A stretch of 10,868 nucleotides of DNA from Bacillota bacterium (GCA_029268085.1 JAJUHD010000080.1:1-10868), one strand, 5' to 3'. Counted from the first letter of the stretch, positions 1 to 6,383 are shown. Notes: generated by a model not told the origin, from the letters alone. Translations and numbers: made by a program.

Positions 1-1089
1 AAACAGCGTAACAATTAAGGGCAGGAAGCTGAGTACGCTTCCGACACCCGCGAAGATTCCGTCAATAATCAGGCTGTGTACGACGGGGTTTATGCCATAG
101 GCAGTCAGCCCTTTGTCAACAAGATTTGTCAGAGCATCGATTCCCAGAGACAGCCAATCGGAAAGCGCGCTGCCGATGACGTTGAACGTGAGCCAAAAAG
201 TTAGAAACATCACCCCGAAAAACACTGGGAGCGCGGTATATTTGCCGGTCAGGATTCTGTCAAGCTTTAAACTCCGGCGGTGTTCTCTGCTCTCGTGACA
301 TTTTACTACCGCCGCTGCAACAACGCCTTCAATAAACGAGTAGCGCATATCAGCCAGCGCTTCGTTTCGGTCAAAGCCGGTTTCATTTTCCATCTCCACG
401 ACGCTGTGCTCAATAAGCTCGAGTTCATTTTGGTCAAGCCCCAGACGCTCGGCGAAAGTACTGTCTCCTTCAATCAGCTTTGTTGCGCAGAAACGCGCGG
501 ACACTCCGGCCCTTTGCGCGTGGTCTTCAATTACATGCGCCACGGAATGAATACAACGGTGCACCGCGCCCTCGGGACAGAAATCCATAACGGATGGATA
601 AATCTTGTTCTTTGCCACAGAAACTATCTGATTAACCAGCTCGGAAACGCCCTCACCCTTGACCGCGCTGATGGGTACCACAGGGATTCCGAGCTTTTCC
701 GACATTATTTTGATATTAATTGTTCCCCCGTTGGAACGGACCTCGTCCATCATATTGAGCGCAAGCACCATAGGAATATGCAGCTCCAGCAGCTGAAGCG
801 TCAGATACAAGTTGCGCTCGATATTCGTTGCATCAACTATATTGATGATACCGTCCGGCTTTCCGTCAAGAATAAAGTCCCGGGATACAACCTCCTCGCT
901 GGAATAGGGGCGAATAGAATAAATACCGGGCAGGTCCACAACGGAGACATTTTTTGCCCCGCGGATTTCACCGGTTTTCTGTTCTACAGTAACACCGGGA
1001 AAATTGCCGACATGCTGGTTAGAGCCTGTAAGCGCATTAAACAGCGTTGTCTTTCCGCAGTTCTGGTTTCCGGCCAACGCCAGGATCAT
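1..1089 (-). CDS. feoB: FeoB ferrous iron transporter, N-terminal part (cut by window edge)
   Basis: Fe(II) uptake protein of the cytoplasmic membrane with a GTPase head. I read 363 codons open to base 1, so the C-terminal permease is mostly outside the window. The G domain shows G1 GNQNCGKT (7-14), the GVT switch near 32-34, G3 DLPG (52-55) and G4 NMMD (112-115), followed by a helical GDI-like spacer. The first hydrophobic segments follow 'LTGKYTALPVFFGVMFLTFW', which is the usual entry into the membrane part of FeoB. The start ATG (1089-1087) shares bases with the feoA stop (ATGA), which suggests translational coupling, and AAGGAGG lies about 9 bases upstream inside feoA. Full-length family members have roughly 600-750 residues, so about half is visible. 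The family call is firm; nothing can be said about the C-terminus. Confidence 0.96.
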   Translation of the reverse strand, partial: MILALAGNQNCGKTTLFNALTGSNQHVGNFPGVTVEQKTGEIRGAKNVSVVDLPGIYSIRPYSSEEVVSRDFILDGKPDGIINIVDATNIERNLYLTLQLLELHIPMVLALNMMDEVRSNGGTINIKIMSEKLGIPVVPISAVKGEGVSELVNQIVSVAKNKIYPSVMDFCPEGAVHRCIHSVAHVIEDHAQRAGVSARFCATKLIEGDSTFAERLGLDQNELELIEHSVVEMENETGFDRNEALADMRYSFIEGVVAAAVVKCHESREHRRSLKLDRILTGKYTALPVFFGVMFLTFWLTFNVIGSALSDWLSLGIDALTNLVDKGLTAYGINPVVHSLIIDGIFAGVGSVLSFLPLIVTLF

Positions 1090-1322
1090 TTTTCATCGCC
1101 TCCTTCTTCGATGTCAATATTCTTTGCGTCATCAACTCGAAGTGTCAACTCATAACCTCGTATGCAGATCTCAATAGGATCTCCCATCGGTGCTATTTTC
1201 CGCATAGTTACCTTTGTGCGCGGTATGAGCCCCATATCCAGAAAATGAAGACGAAGCGCACCTTTTCCTCCGACAAATTTAATTGTCGCCGTCTTCCCAA
1301 CGCCAAGCTGATCGAGAGTCAT
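1086..1322 (-). CDS. feoA: FeoA, SH3-like partner of FeoB
   Basis: Small cytosolic protein of 78 residues, needed for FeoB-dependent ferrous iron uptake in characterised systems. It has the FeoA pattern: a Leu-rich start, 'GKTATIKFVGGKGALRLHFLDMG' (only the core LHFLDMGL is diagnostic, about residues 25-33), then short beta strands ending in 'ELTLRVDDAKNIDIE'. The LxxMGL-type turn followed by 'IPRTKVTM' is the family signature. The start is supported by AAAGGAG about 7 bases upstream. It is the first gene of the feoAB operon, and its stop overlaps the feoB start by four bases (ATGA). Its promoter lies under the nested palindrome at 1343-1383, so iron-dependent repression by the divergent regulator is likely. 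The same fold occurs as the C-terminal domain of long DtxR proteins; here it is a separate gene. Confidence 0.93.
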   Translation of the reverse strand: MTLDQLGVGKTATIKFVGGKGALRLHFLDMGLIPRTKVTMRKIAPMGDPIEICIRGYELTLRVDDAKNIDIEEGGDEK

Positions 1323-1342
1323 AAATAAGCTCCTTTCCGTAA

Positions 1343-1383
1343 GTTAGGCGTTCCTAACTACTTATAAGTTAGCACCGCCTAAC
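1343..1383. promoter_or_regulatory. Nested palindromic DtxR-family operator
   Basis: Outer arms GTTAGGCG (1343-1350) and CGCCTAAC (1376-1383) and inner arms CTAACT (1354-1359) and AGTTAG (1367-1372) share one centre at 1363. The same bases can be read as two boxes: TTAGGCGTTCCTAA (1344-1357, perfect TTAGG/CCTAA arms) and TTAGCACCGCCTAA (1369-1382), with centres 25 bp apart. The arms resemble the known DtxR/IdeR site family (TTAGG...CCTAA). The site lies on the feo promoter and about 105-145 bp upstream of the divergent DtxR-family gene. The symmetry is seen directly; the identity of the binder is inferred. Confidence 0.75.
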
Positions 1384-1394
1384 TCATTTGTCAA
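1366..1394 (-). promoter_or_regulatory. feoAB promoter (sigma-A type)
   Basis: Reading the minus strand, TTGACA (1394-1389) is followed by a 17-base spacer and TAACTT (1371-1366), a perfect -35 with a -10 two bases off consensus. The spacer and -10 lie inside the palindromic operator at 1343-1383, so a bound repressor would cover the polymerase site. The start of transcription should lie near 1360, about 40 bases before the feoA start codon. Confidence 0.7.
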
Positions 1395-1418
1395 TAGGCG
1401 TTTTGCTTTAATTTCAGG

Positions 1419-1448
1419 TTGCCCGTCCATGTCTCTTTGTGATATACT
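1419..1448 (+). promoter_or_regulatory. Promoter of the DtxR-family regulator
   Basis: TTGCCC (1419-1424), an 18-base spacer and TATACT (1443-1448). Transcription would start near 1455, downstream of the ATG at 1429. This excludes the longer reading frame and supports translation from 1489. The palindromic operator lies just upstream of the -35, so autoregulation is possible but not shown. Confidence 0.5.
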
Positions 1449-1488
1449 TAAAATAGCCAGACCAATCGAGCTTGAAAGGAGTACACGA

Positions 1489-1863
1489 ATGATTATTCAT
1501 GAAGCAGCCGAGATGTACCTTGAAACTATATTAATTCTTGCACAAAGGCTCGGACGGGTTCGGTCTGTTGATATTGCAAACGAAATGTGCTATTCAAAGC
1601 CCACTGTCAGCGAACAAATGAAAAAGTTTCGCGAAAACGGCTATATAGTGATAGACGGCGAAGGAAACATAACTTTGACAGACACGGGGCGAGAGATTGC
1701 CGAACGTACTCTTGAACGGCATAATGTAATAACAAAGATATTAATTGCCATAGGAGTCGACGAGGAAACCGCTTGTCAGGATGCCTGCCGGATCGAGCAT
1801 TATATAAGCCAGAAAACCTTTGACTGTATGAAAGAATATTTTGAAAAAATCAACCCCGCATAA
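1489..1863 (+). CDS. DtxR-family metal-dependent repressor, short form
   Basis: A 124-residue DNA-binding regulator with an N-terminal winged helix (about 1-65; recognition helix region 'YSKPTVSEQMKKF', 35-47) and a dimerisation/metal helix domain (about 66-124). It stops before the SH3-like third domain of long DtxR/IdeR proteins, so its size matches MntR. From family knowledge, the probable metal ligands are Met9, Cys100, Glu103 and His104 (core CRIEH), with His78. Met and Cys at these places are the iron-type DtxR pattern; MntR has Asp and Glu there. The start is set at 1489 because GAAAGGAG lies 8 bases upstream and a promoter overlaps the 5' part of the longer frame from 1429. It is divergent from feoAB across a DtxR-type palindrome, so it very likely represses feo when iron is sufficient. 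Confidence is high for family, moderate for metal. Confidence 0.92.
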   Translation: MIIHEAAEMYLETILILAQRLGRVRSVDIANEMCYSKPTVSEQMKKFRENGYIVIDGEGNITLTDTGREIAERTLERHNVITKILIAIGVDEETACQDACRIEHYISQKTFDCMKEYFEKINPA

Positions 1864-1885
1864 ACACAAGGTTTATGCGGGGTTG
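1844..1885 (-). terminator. Strong hairpin between convergent genes, oriented as a minus-strand terminator
   Basis: A perfect 15-bp stem (arms 1851-1865 and 1871-1885, core AACCCCGCATAAAC) closes a 5-base loop. On the minus strand the stem is followed by ATTTTTT (1850-1844), so it should stop transcripts coming from the spore protein gene. The stop codon of the plus-strand regulator lies in the left arm, and on that strand no T-run follows. It probably separates the two convergent units, acting better leftward. Confidence 0.75.
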
Positions 1886-1943
1886 CTGCCGCCAGCTGAT
1901 TTCGAGGGATGCAAAACAAGGTTTATCTTATTTTCATATGTAA

Positions 1944-1962
1944 GAGGGGATTTACTCCCCTC
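1944..1962 (-). repeat. Small GC-rich hairpin downstream of the spore protein gene
   Basis: GAGGGGA (1944-1950) and TCCCCTC (1956-1962) form a perfect 7-bp stem with a 5-base loop, about 40 bases past the SASP stop. No T-run follows on either strand, so it may be a transcript-end or stability hairpin rather than a terminator alone. The nearby hairpin at 1851-1885 is the better terminator. Confidence 0.4.
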
Positions 1963-2001
1963 CTTGCAGAACCGGGAAAACTTACATCAAGCCTTAAACC
2001 A

Positions 2002-2175
2002 TTACTTTTCGCTCATGTTCCGTTCAGCCATTTCAATGGCCTTCTTCACAATATTACCGCAGTCTTTGGATGATACTTCGCCCCAACCCTTGGATTGGAC
2101 TATATCGAAAACCCCAAGCTCCTTGGCAATTTCGGCTTTCAGGTTTTCAGACATTATGCTTTTACGAGCACTCAT
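2002..2175 (-). CDS. Alpha/beta-type small acid-soluble spore protein (SASP)
   Basis: A 57-residue protein that coats and protects DNA in the forespore core and is degraded at germination. The sequence 'MSENLKAEIAKELGVFDIV' (from residue 8) contains the germination protease region, with the likely cut within EIAKE (15-19). 'GWGEVSSKDCGN' followed by 'IVKKAIEMAE' (30-51) matches the DNA-binding half of the family, including the GxxxSxxxG spacing and the basic VKK. It most resembles the SspF-like branch ('MSENLK..LAKELG'). AGGGGGAAC stands about 7 bases before the ATG. It is monocistronic, with hairpins downstream. Forespore (sigma-G) control is expected from the family, but I could not find a good sigma-G promoter. 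The Cys at 39, where most relatives carry Ala, is slightly unusual. Confidence 0.92.
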   Translation of the reverse strand: MSARKSIMSENLKAEIAKELGVFDIVQSKGWGEVSSKDCGNIVKKAIEMAERNMSEK

Positions 2176-2223
2176 GTTAGTTCCCCCTAAAGAATTTCTT
2201 TATGGTACCTTTCTCTGTCTGCA

Positions 2224-2248
2224 AATGCTTTGCATAATACAAAGCATT
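2224..2248. repeat. Inverted repeat between obgE and the spore protein gene
   Basis: AATGCTTTG (2224-2232) and CAAAGCATT (2240-2248) form a perfect 9-bp stem with a 7-base loop. It lies about 100 bases past the obgE stop and about 50 bases before the SASP start. No T-run follows on the minus strand. It could help end obgE transcripts or be a protein site upstream of the SASP gene; the sequence does not decide. Confidence 0.4.
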
Positions 2249-2349
2249 ATTTAGTTTCAATTGAAAAGTATCGTTTATACAAGGGAATTTTTAAGCCTAA
2301 GGTTCTTCCTGATGTAAAAACTCTCATATCCATATTTTGTATTTTAATA

Positions 2350-3624
2350 TTAAGACTGATATTCAAATTCGAGATCATAGATAGAGACAACATCGCCGTC
2401 TTTAACGCCCATGGCCTCCATTTTTTCGAAAATACCGGCCTCGCGCATAATGCGGTCGAAATACATTCGGGATTCGTAATCCGAAAAATTGACAGTCGCC
2501 ACGAGCTTTTCGAGCCACGCCCCCTCGACGATCCACACATCGTCGTACCGTTCTATGGTAACGGACTCGGAAGTATCTATAACAGGCTCCGGTGCAACAT
2601 AGTCCGCTTCAAAGACCCTGATCGGTGGAAGGCTCCTCAGCTTTTCGGCCGCCGCTTTAACAAGTTCCTGCGTTCCAGTATGCGTCGCGGCAGAAATTTC
2701 AAAAAAGTCGTAGCCCAGCTCCGTTACATATTCGCGAAATTCGTTAAGCAGCCCGCTGCCTTCCGGCAGAAGGTCCGTTTTGTTTGCCACGACAATCTGC
2801 GGCCTTTCCGCGAGCTCAGGGCTGTATTCCTTGAGTTCGTTGTTGATAGCCTCAAAATCCTCTATCGGGTCGCGGCCCTCGCTGCCCGACACATCCACGA
2901 GATGAATTAGCAGCCGGCAGCGGTCGATATGGCGGAGGAAATCGTGACCCAATCCCGCGCCCTCGCTTGCACCCTCAATTATACCCGGAATATCCGCCAT
3001 AACAAAGGATACTCCCTCCGAAACATAGACTACGCCCAGATTCGGATAAAGCGTCGTAAAATGATAATTCGCGATCTTCGGGTGCGCCTTTGACACTACG
3101 GAAAGCAGCGTGGACTTTCCGACATTCGGAAAGCCGACGAGACCGACGTCCGCCAAAAGCTTCAATTCAAGCACGACCTCGCGGACTTCTCCTGCTGTTC
3201 CCGGCTTCGCGAAACGAGGTACCTGACGTGTCGGCGAAGCAAAGTGCTGGTTGCCCCAGCCGCCTCTGCCGCCCTTTGCCAGAACGAAGGGCTGCGCATC
3301 GGACATGTCTTTTATAATTGCGCCAGATTCCTTATCCCTGATAAGAGTACCCCGCGGGACCTTTATAATGACATCCTTGCCGTCCCTGCCCTTCATGTTT
3401 GCGCCTGAACCGTTAATACCGTTTTCAGCTACATACTTGCGCTTATAACGGAAGTCCATCAGCGTCGACATGTTGTCGTCCGCGACAACAATTATATTGC
3501 CGCCGCGGCCTCCGTCGCCGCCGTCCGGTCCGCCGGCCGGAACATATTTTTCTCTGTGAAATGCAACCGCACCGTCGCCGCCCTTTCCGGCTTTAACGGT
3601 TATGGTCGCCTTATCAATAAACAT
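2350..3624 (-). CDS. obgE: Obg/CgtA GTPase
   Basis: Essential ribosome-associated GTPase acting in 50S assembly and stress signalling; in sporulating bacilli Obg is also needed for sporulation. The protein has 424 residues in three parts. The glycine-rich Obg fold (1-158) carries 'GPDGGDGGRGG' (32-42) and 'AKGGRGGWGN' (116-125). The G domain has G1 GFPNVGKS (164-171), G3 DIPG (211-214), G4 NKTD (281-284) and G5 SAA (311-313). A C-terminal OCT domain (about 345-424) includes 'VWIVEGAWLEKLV' and ends in 'GVKDGDVVSIYDLEFEY'. The OCT domain is typical of Firmicutes and absent from proteobacterial forms. GGAGGGG lies 6 bases before the ATG. It follows rpmA, the usual order, but a strong terminator and a 218-bp gap lie between, so it probably has its own promoter; I saw only weak candidates. 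Confidence 0.97.
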   Translation of the reverse strand: MFIDKATITVKAGKGGDGAVAFHREKYVPAGGPDGGDGGRGGNIIVVADDNMSTLMDFRYKRKYVAENGINGSGANMKGRDGKDVIIKVPRGTLIRDKESGAIIKDMSDAQPFVLAKGGRGGWGNQHFASPTRQVPRFAKPGTAGEVREVVLELKLLADVGLVGFPNVGKSTLLSVVSKAHPKIANYHFTTLYPNLGVVYVSEGVSFVMADIPGIIEGASEGAGLGHDFLRHIDRCRLLIHLVDVSGSEGRDPIEDFEAINNELKEYSPELAERPQIVVANKTDLLPEGSGLLNEFREYVTELGYDFFEISAATHTGTQELVKAAAEKLRSLPPIRVFEADYVAPEPVIDTSESVTIERYDDVWIVEGAWLEKLVATVNFSDYESRMYFDRIMREAGIFEKMEAMGVKDGDVVSIYDLEFEYQS

Positions 3625-3805
3625 ACAACCCCTCCATACGATTAAACGCGCATCTTGTCTTAAGCCATAACTGCTTCAGCAATAGTTTAAGGTATAATTT
3701 TACCCAGTTTCCCAGCATGAGACCAGACTAAAATCAAATATTGACCCCTTCGCGGTTAATATTCCCTTCTGCCCGCAGGAAATTCATGGATATAATTTGG
3801 CCGAT

Positions 3806-3837
3806 AAAAAACGGGCGGGCGTTTACGCCCACCCGTT
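3806..3837 (-). terminator. Rho-independent terminator of rplU-rpmA
   Basis: Arms AACGGGCGGGCG (3810-3821) and CGCCCACCCGTT (3826-3837) pair over 12 bp with one G-U type pair around a 4-base loop. On the minus strand the stem runs into a T-run (3811-3806). It starts 5 bases past the rpmA stop and separates the ribosomal protein operon from obgE. Confidence 0.88.
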
Positions 3838-3842
3838 AAAGG

Positions 3843-4106
3843 TTACTGTGCCAGTTCTTCGTAAACAGAGACCTTTTTACGGTCCTTATCAAGACGCTCA
3901 AACTTAACTATTCCGTCCTTAAGGGCGAAAAGCGTGTCGTCACCGCCTTTACCAACATTGGTGCCGGGGTGAATCTTCGTTCCGCGCTGTCTGACAAGGA
4001 TGTTGCCGGCGAGCACGAACTGACCGTCAGCTCTCTTAGGTCCAAGGCGCTTAGACTCGCTGTCGCGGCCGTTTTTAGTCGAACCCATTCCTTTTTTATG
4101 TGCCAT
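3843..4106 (-). CDS. rpmA: Ribosomal protein L27 (bL27), short N-terminus
   Basis: Large-subunit protein whose N-terminal tail reaches the peptidyl transferase centre. It has 87 residues: 'MAHKKGMGSTKNGRDSESKR' leads into 'RADGQFVLAGNILVRQRGTK' and 'GKGGDDTLFALKDGIVKFE', all family hallmarks. It begins directly with MAHKKG, as in Escherichia coli. Many Firmicutes, including Bacillus subtilis, instead encode a roughly nine-residue leader ending in Phe-Phe or similar, which the protease Prp removes. No prp/ysxB gene is present between rplU and rpmA (34 bases), which agrees. The start is supported by TTGGAGGTG about 8 bases upstream; I see no in-frame leader further upstream. It is the second and last gene of the rplU operon. 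Confidence 0.97.
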   Translation of the reverse strand: MAHKKGMGSTKNGRDSESKRLGPKRADGQFVLAGNILVRQRGTKIHPGTNVGKGGDDTLFALKDGIVKFERLDKDRKKVSVYEELAQ

Positions 4107-4140
4107 GCTTTACACCTCCAAGTGTCAAATTTCTGCGGAA

Positions 4141-4455
4141 CTAAGCGGTGATTGTACCGATTCGTACCTGAGTATAGGGCTGTCTGTGGCCCTTAGTCAA
4201 GCGATAACCTTTTTTAGGTTTCATCTTGAACACACGGACCTTTTTGAACTTGCCGTTCTTGACAACGCTTGCAGTAACGGTTGCGCCCGCTATGACGGGG
4301 GAACCGAAAGTGCTGCCGGCCTCATCTATAACGGCCAATACGCGGTCGAAAGTAACGGTATCGCCGCCTTCAACGTTCAGCTTCTCAATGAAGAGAACAT
4401 CGCCCTCGGCAACACGGTATTGCTTACCGCCTGTTTCAATTATAGCGTGCTTCAT
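4141..4455 (-). CDS. rplU: Ribosomal protein L21 (bL21)
   Basis: Large-subunit 23S rRNA-binding protein of 104 residues, the usual family length. The start 'MKHAIIETGGKQYRVAEGD' and the end 'KGHRQPYTQVRIGTI' are diagnostic. The frame stays open further upstream to 4515, but that stretch is the leader RNA and does not match L21, so I start at 4455. The Shine-Dalgarno is within AGGCAGGTG, about 9-12 bases before the ATG, which is a little distant and lies in the conserved 3' part of the leader. It is the first gene of the rplU-rpmA operon, driven by the promoter at 4544-4572 and probably controlled through the leader. Confidence 0.96.
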   Translation of the reverse strand: MKHAIIETGGKQYRVAEGDVLFIEKLNVEGGDTVTFDRVLAVIDEAGSTFGSPVIAGATVTASVVKNGKFKKVRVFKMKPKKGYRLTKGHRQPYTQVRIGTITA

Positions 4456-4537
4456 TAACTCTATGCACCTGCCTCTCTCGGAGTCTCGCTCTATGGGCGG
4501 AAACCGAAGTTTCACTTGTAAGCCCTCTCAATGCGGC
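4456..4537 (-). ncRNA. Candidate L21 leader (ribosomal protein autoregulatory RNA)
   Basis: About 80 bases of untranslated leader between the predicted transcription start and rplU. On the minus strand I see paired arms AAGCC...GGCTT near its 5' end, a hairpin GAAAC-TTCG-GTTTC (4513-4500) closed by a stable UUCG tetraloop, and the 3' block CTCCGAGAGAGGCAGGTGCA just before the start codon. Firmicutes rplU genes are known to carry an L21 leader RNA family; this 3' block and position agree with what I remember of it. A covariance-model scan would decide. Confidence 0.6.
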
Positions 4538-4543
4538 TTTGTT

Positions 4544-4572
4544 AGTCTATCATGCAAGACAAGAGTTGTCAA
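4544..4572 (-). promoter_or_regulatory. rplU-rpmA promoter (sigma-A type)
   Basis: Minus strand TTGACA (4572-4567), a 17-base spacer and TAGACT (4549-4544). This is a perfect -35 and a good -10, as expected for a ribosomal protein operon. It places the transcript start near 4537, just before the leader RNA. Confidence 0.82.
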
Positions 4573-4622
4573 GAAAAATACTATATTTTTATTGCATGTC
4601 AACGACAAAGCGCATAATATTA

Positions 4623-4658
4623 CAGCGCTTTTCCAACGATCACGCAAAAAAAGCGCTG
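4623..4658 (-). terminator. Possible terminator of the acyl-CoA synthetase gene
   Basis: Arms CAGCGCTTTT (4623-4632) and AAAAGCGCTG (4649-4658) are perfectly complementary over 10 bp with a 16-base loop, about 40 bases past the synthetase stop. No clear T-run follows, but the arms themselves hold T-runs. It lies between that gene and the rplU promoter, where an end of transcription is expected. Confidence 0.45.
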
Positions 4659-4695
4659 CAATACTCTCCTCATTCTCTCCCAAACGGGCCGAAGG

Positions 4696-6255
4696 TCAAT
4701 CCTCCGGTGTTCCGTAAAGCTTTTTGATTTCGTTCAGATCGCGCTTCCCAACGGCATTTTTGGGCACACTGTCAACAAAGGTGACATATTTGGGAACCTT
4801 GATGCTCGAAAGCTCCGATTTGACAACCTTTATAATATCCTCACGCGTTACGTTGATACCGGGAGCACGAACTACCAGTACTCGGCCGACTTCACCCCAT
4901 TTCGGATCGGGCACGCCGACGATACAGGCCTCCAACACGCCTGGAACAAGCATTATAACATCTTCGATTTCCTGCGGAAATATGTTTTCTCCGCCGGATA
5001 TGAACATATTTTTCTTTCTCCCGCTGATGTAGCAGTAACCGTCCTCATCAAGATACCCCATGTCGCCAGTGTGGACCCATCCGTCATGCATGATTGCCTT
5101 AGTCGCTTCAGGGTTGTTCCAATAGCCGGAAAACAGCAGTTTTCCGCCGAAAACCAGCTCGCCGCGCTCGCCTCTCGGCACGTCGTTGCCCTCATCATCA
5201 ACAAAACGCACCTGATTAAATGGCGCGGGGATGCCGCAGGAATTCCATTTCGCGCGGACATCGTCTATATCGATCAGGCCGACAGGGTGACACATATTAT
5301 TGGGCCCGACCTCAGTCATACCGTAAGCGTTGACTATTTTTACGCCCTTTGCCCAGTAAAGCTCAAGCAGTTCCCTGCCTGTAGGAGCCGCACCGGTAAC
5401 AAGGCAGCGGTAGCAGGAAAAATCGGTTTCAGCAAAATCTGGCTGCATAGCCATTGCCTTATACATCGTTTCAACGGAAATTCCCACCGTCGGCCTTTCC
5501 TCTCTAATAGCCTGCAGCACTTTGGAAGGGTTAAATCCTCTCATTAGAATAATCCTGCCGCCGATAGACAACAACGGAAGTGTAAATACATTCCAGCCTG
5601 CAGTGTGGAACAGGGGAAGCGTCAATATTGCGGTGTCGCTTTCGGTAAGCTGAAATCCCATAGAGTCTGCGATCGAATTATAGAAAAGCGAACGGAAGGA
5701 GATCATCGCCGCCTTCGGCGTGCCGGTCGTTCCGCCCGTATGTATAAGCATCTGGATGTCCTCATAGTCTAGCCCCGGATTTACCGGCTCGCTGAAGTCC
5801 TCATTGTCCATTATGTCGGCATAGCAGTAGGTGTCACCGTCACAGGGTTCGTCAAGGCAGATAAATTCCTGCTTAAAACCGGCATCTCGCAGGGCATAAA
5901 TCGTAAACGCAAATTCGCCTGAATAAAAAATGACCTTCGGATCTTCGTTTTCGATGAGTGAAAACAGCTCCTTCTCGCGGAGAAGGCAATTGTATGTGGT
6001 TATAATTATACCTGTTTTGAATGTTGCGTAATAAGCGTCAAAAAAAGCTACGGAGTTTGTTGCGCAAAAGCCGATACGGTCCCCCTTCTTCAGTCCGAGC
6101 TTCTCCACCAGAAACCATGCCAATTTGTCCGAACGCTTGTCCATATCGGAATACGTATAGCGCTTTCCTGTATCGTAATCGTAAATTGCCTCGTGTTTAC
6201 CGGAAAAACGCACCCGATATTTGCCCATATTAAACAATGTTTCAGAATCGTACAT
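4696..6255 (-). CDS. AMP-forming acyl-CoA synthetase (ANL superfamily)
   Basis: Cytosolic ligase that activates a carboxylic acid as acyl-AMP and transfers it to CoA; the acid cannot be told from sequence. The 519 residues carry the ordered adenylation motifs: P-loop HTGGTTGTPK (172-181), 'VNAYGMTEVGPNN' (308-320), HTGDMG (395-400), 'GRKKNMFISGGENIFPQEIE' (412-431) and the C-terminal 'PKNAVGKRDL' (498-507) with the catalytic lysine at about 504. All residues needed for activity appear present. The layout resembles fatty acyl-CoA ligases of the FadD/long-chain group rather than acetyl-CoA synthetase. AGGGGGAG lies about 7 bases before the ATG. It stands alone: it is separated from rplU by the rplU promoter and from the next gene by 327 bp. 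No beta-oxidation or polyketide partner is nearby, so the substrate remains open (medium/long chain, aryl or cholate-like acids). Confidence 0.9.
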   Translation of the reverse strand: MYDSETLFNMGKYRVRFSGKHEAIYDYDTGKRYTYSDMDKRSDKLAWFLVEKLGLKKGDRIGFCATNSVAFFDAYYATFKTGIIITTYNCLLREKELFSLIENEDPKVIFYSGEFAFTIYALRDAGFKQEFICLDEPCDGDTYCYADIMDNEDFSEPVNPGLDYEDIQMLIHTGGTTGTPKAAMISFRSLFYNSIADSMGFQLTESDTAILTLPLFHTAGWNVFTLPLLSIGGRIILMRGFNPSKVLQAIREERPTVGISVETMYKAMAMQPDFAETDFSCYRCLVTGAAPTGRELLELYWAKGVKIVNAYGMTEVGPNNMCHPVGLIDIDDVRAKWNSCGIPAPFNQVRFVDDEGNDVPRGERGELVFGGKLLFSGYWNNPEATKAIMHDGWVHTGDMGYLDEDGYCYISGRKKNMFISGGENIFPQEIEDVIMLVPGVLEACIVGVPDPKWGEVGRVLVVRAPGINVTREDIIKVVKSELSSIKVPKYVTFVDSVPKNAVGKRDLNEIKKLYGTPED

Positions 6256-6383
6256 TCCAGTCTCCCCCTATGCCCCTCACATCATAAAAAGCAGCCAGTG
6301 TTGTTGTATTTTTAGCCACTTTCGAAAAAAATCTCATCTTCCCATACGTCAAAACAGGGCATTTATTACAACATCACACAAGC

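Noticed and set aside
280..1155. Long plus-strand open frame over the feo region (291 residues)
   Set aside because: It is the shadow of feoB. The minus strand gives a full GTPase domain with all G motifs; the plus frame has no recognisable domain or Shine-Dalgarno.
1429..1488. Extended N-terminus of the DtxR-family regulator
   Set aside because: The extra 20 codons overlap a promoter and lack a Shine-Dalgarno; the family starts at the M near 1489.
1866..1926. Direct repeat ACAAGGTTTAT at 1866-1876 and 1916-1926 as a possible mobile-element scar
   Set aside because: It is only 11 bases, with no element between the copies; one copy is part of the terminator hairpin. Likely chance.
2176..2260. 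Sigma-G promoter before the SASP gene
   Set aside because: The best candidate (GCATT, then CATAAAG about 19 bases later) misses two -10 positions and one -35 position; too weak to annotate.
2230..2910. Plus-strand open frame of 226 residues opposite obgE
   Set aside because: It lies antisense to the OCT and G domains of Obg and resembles no family I know; coding pressure is on the other strand.
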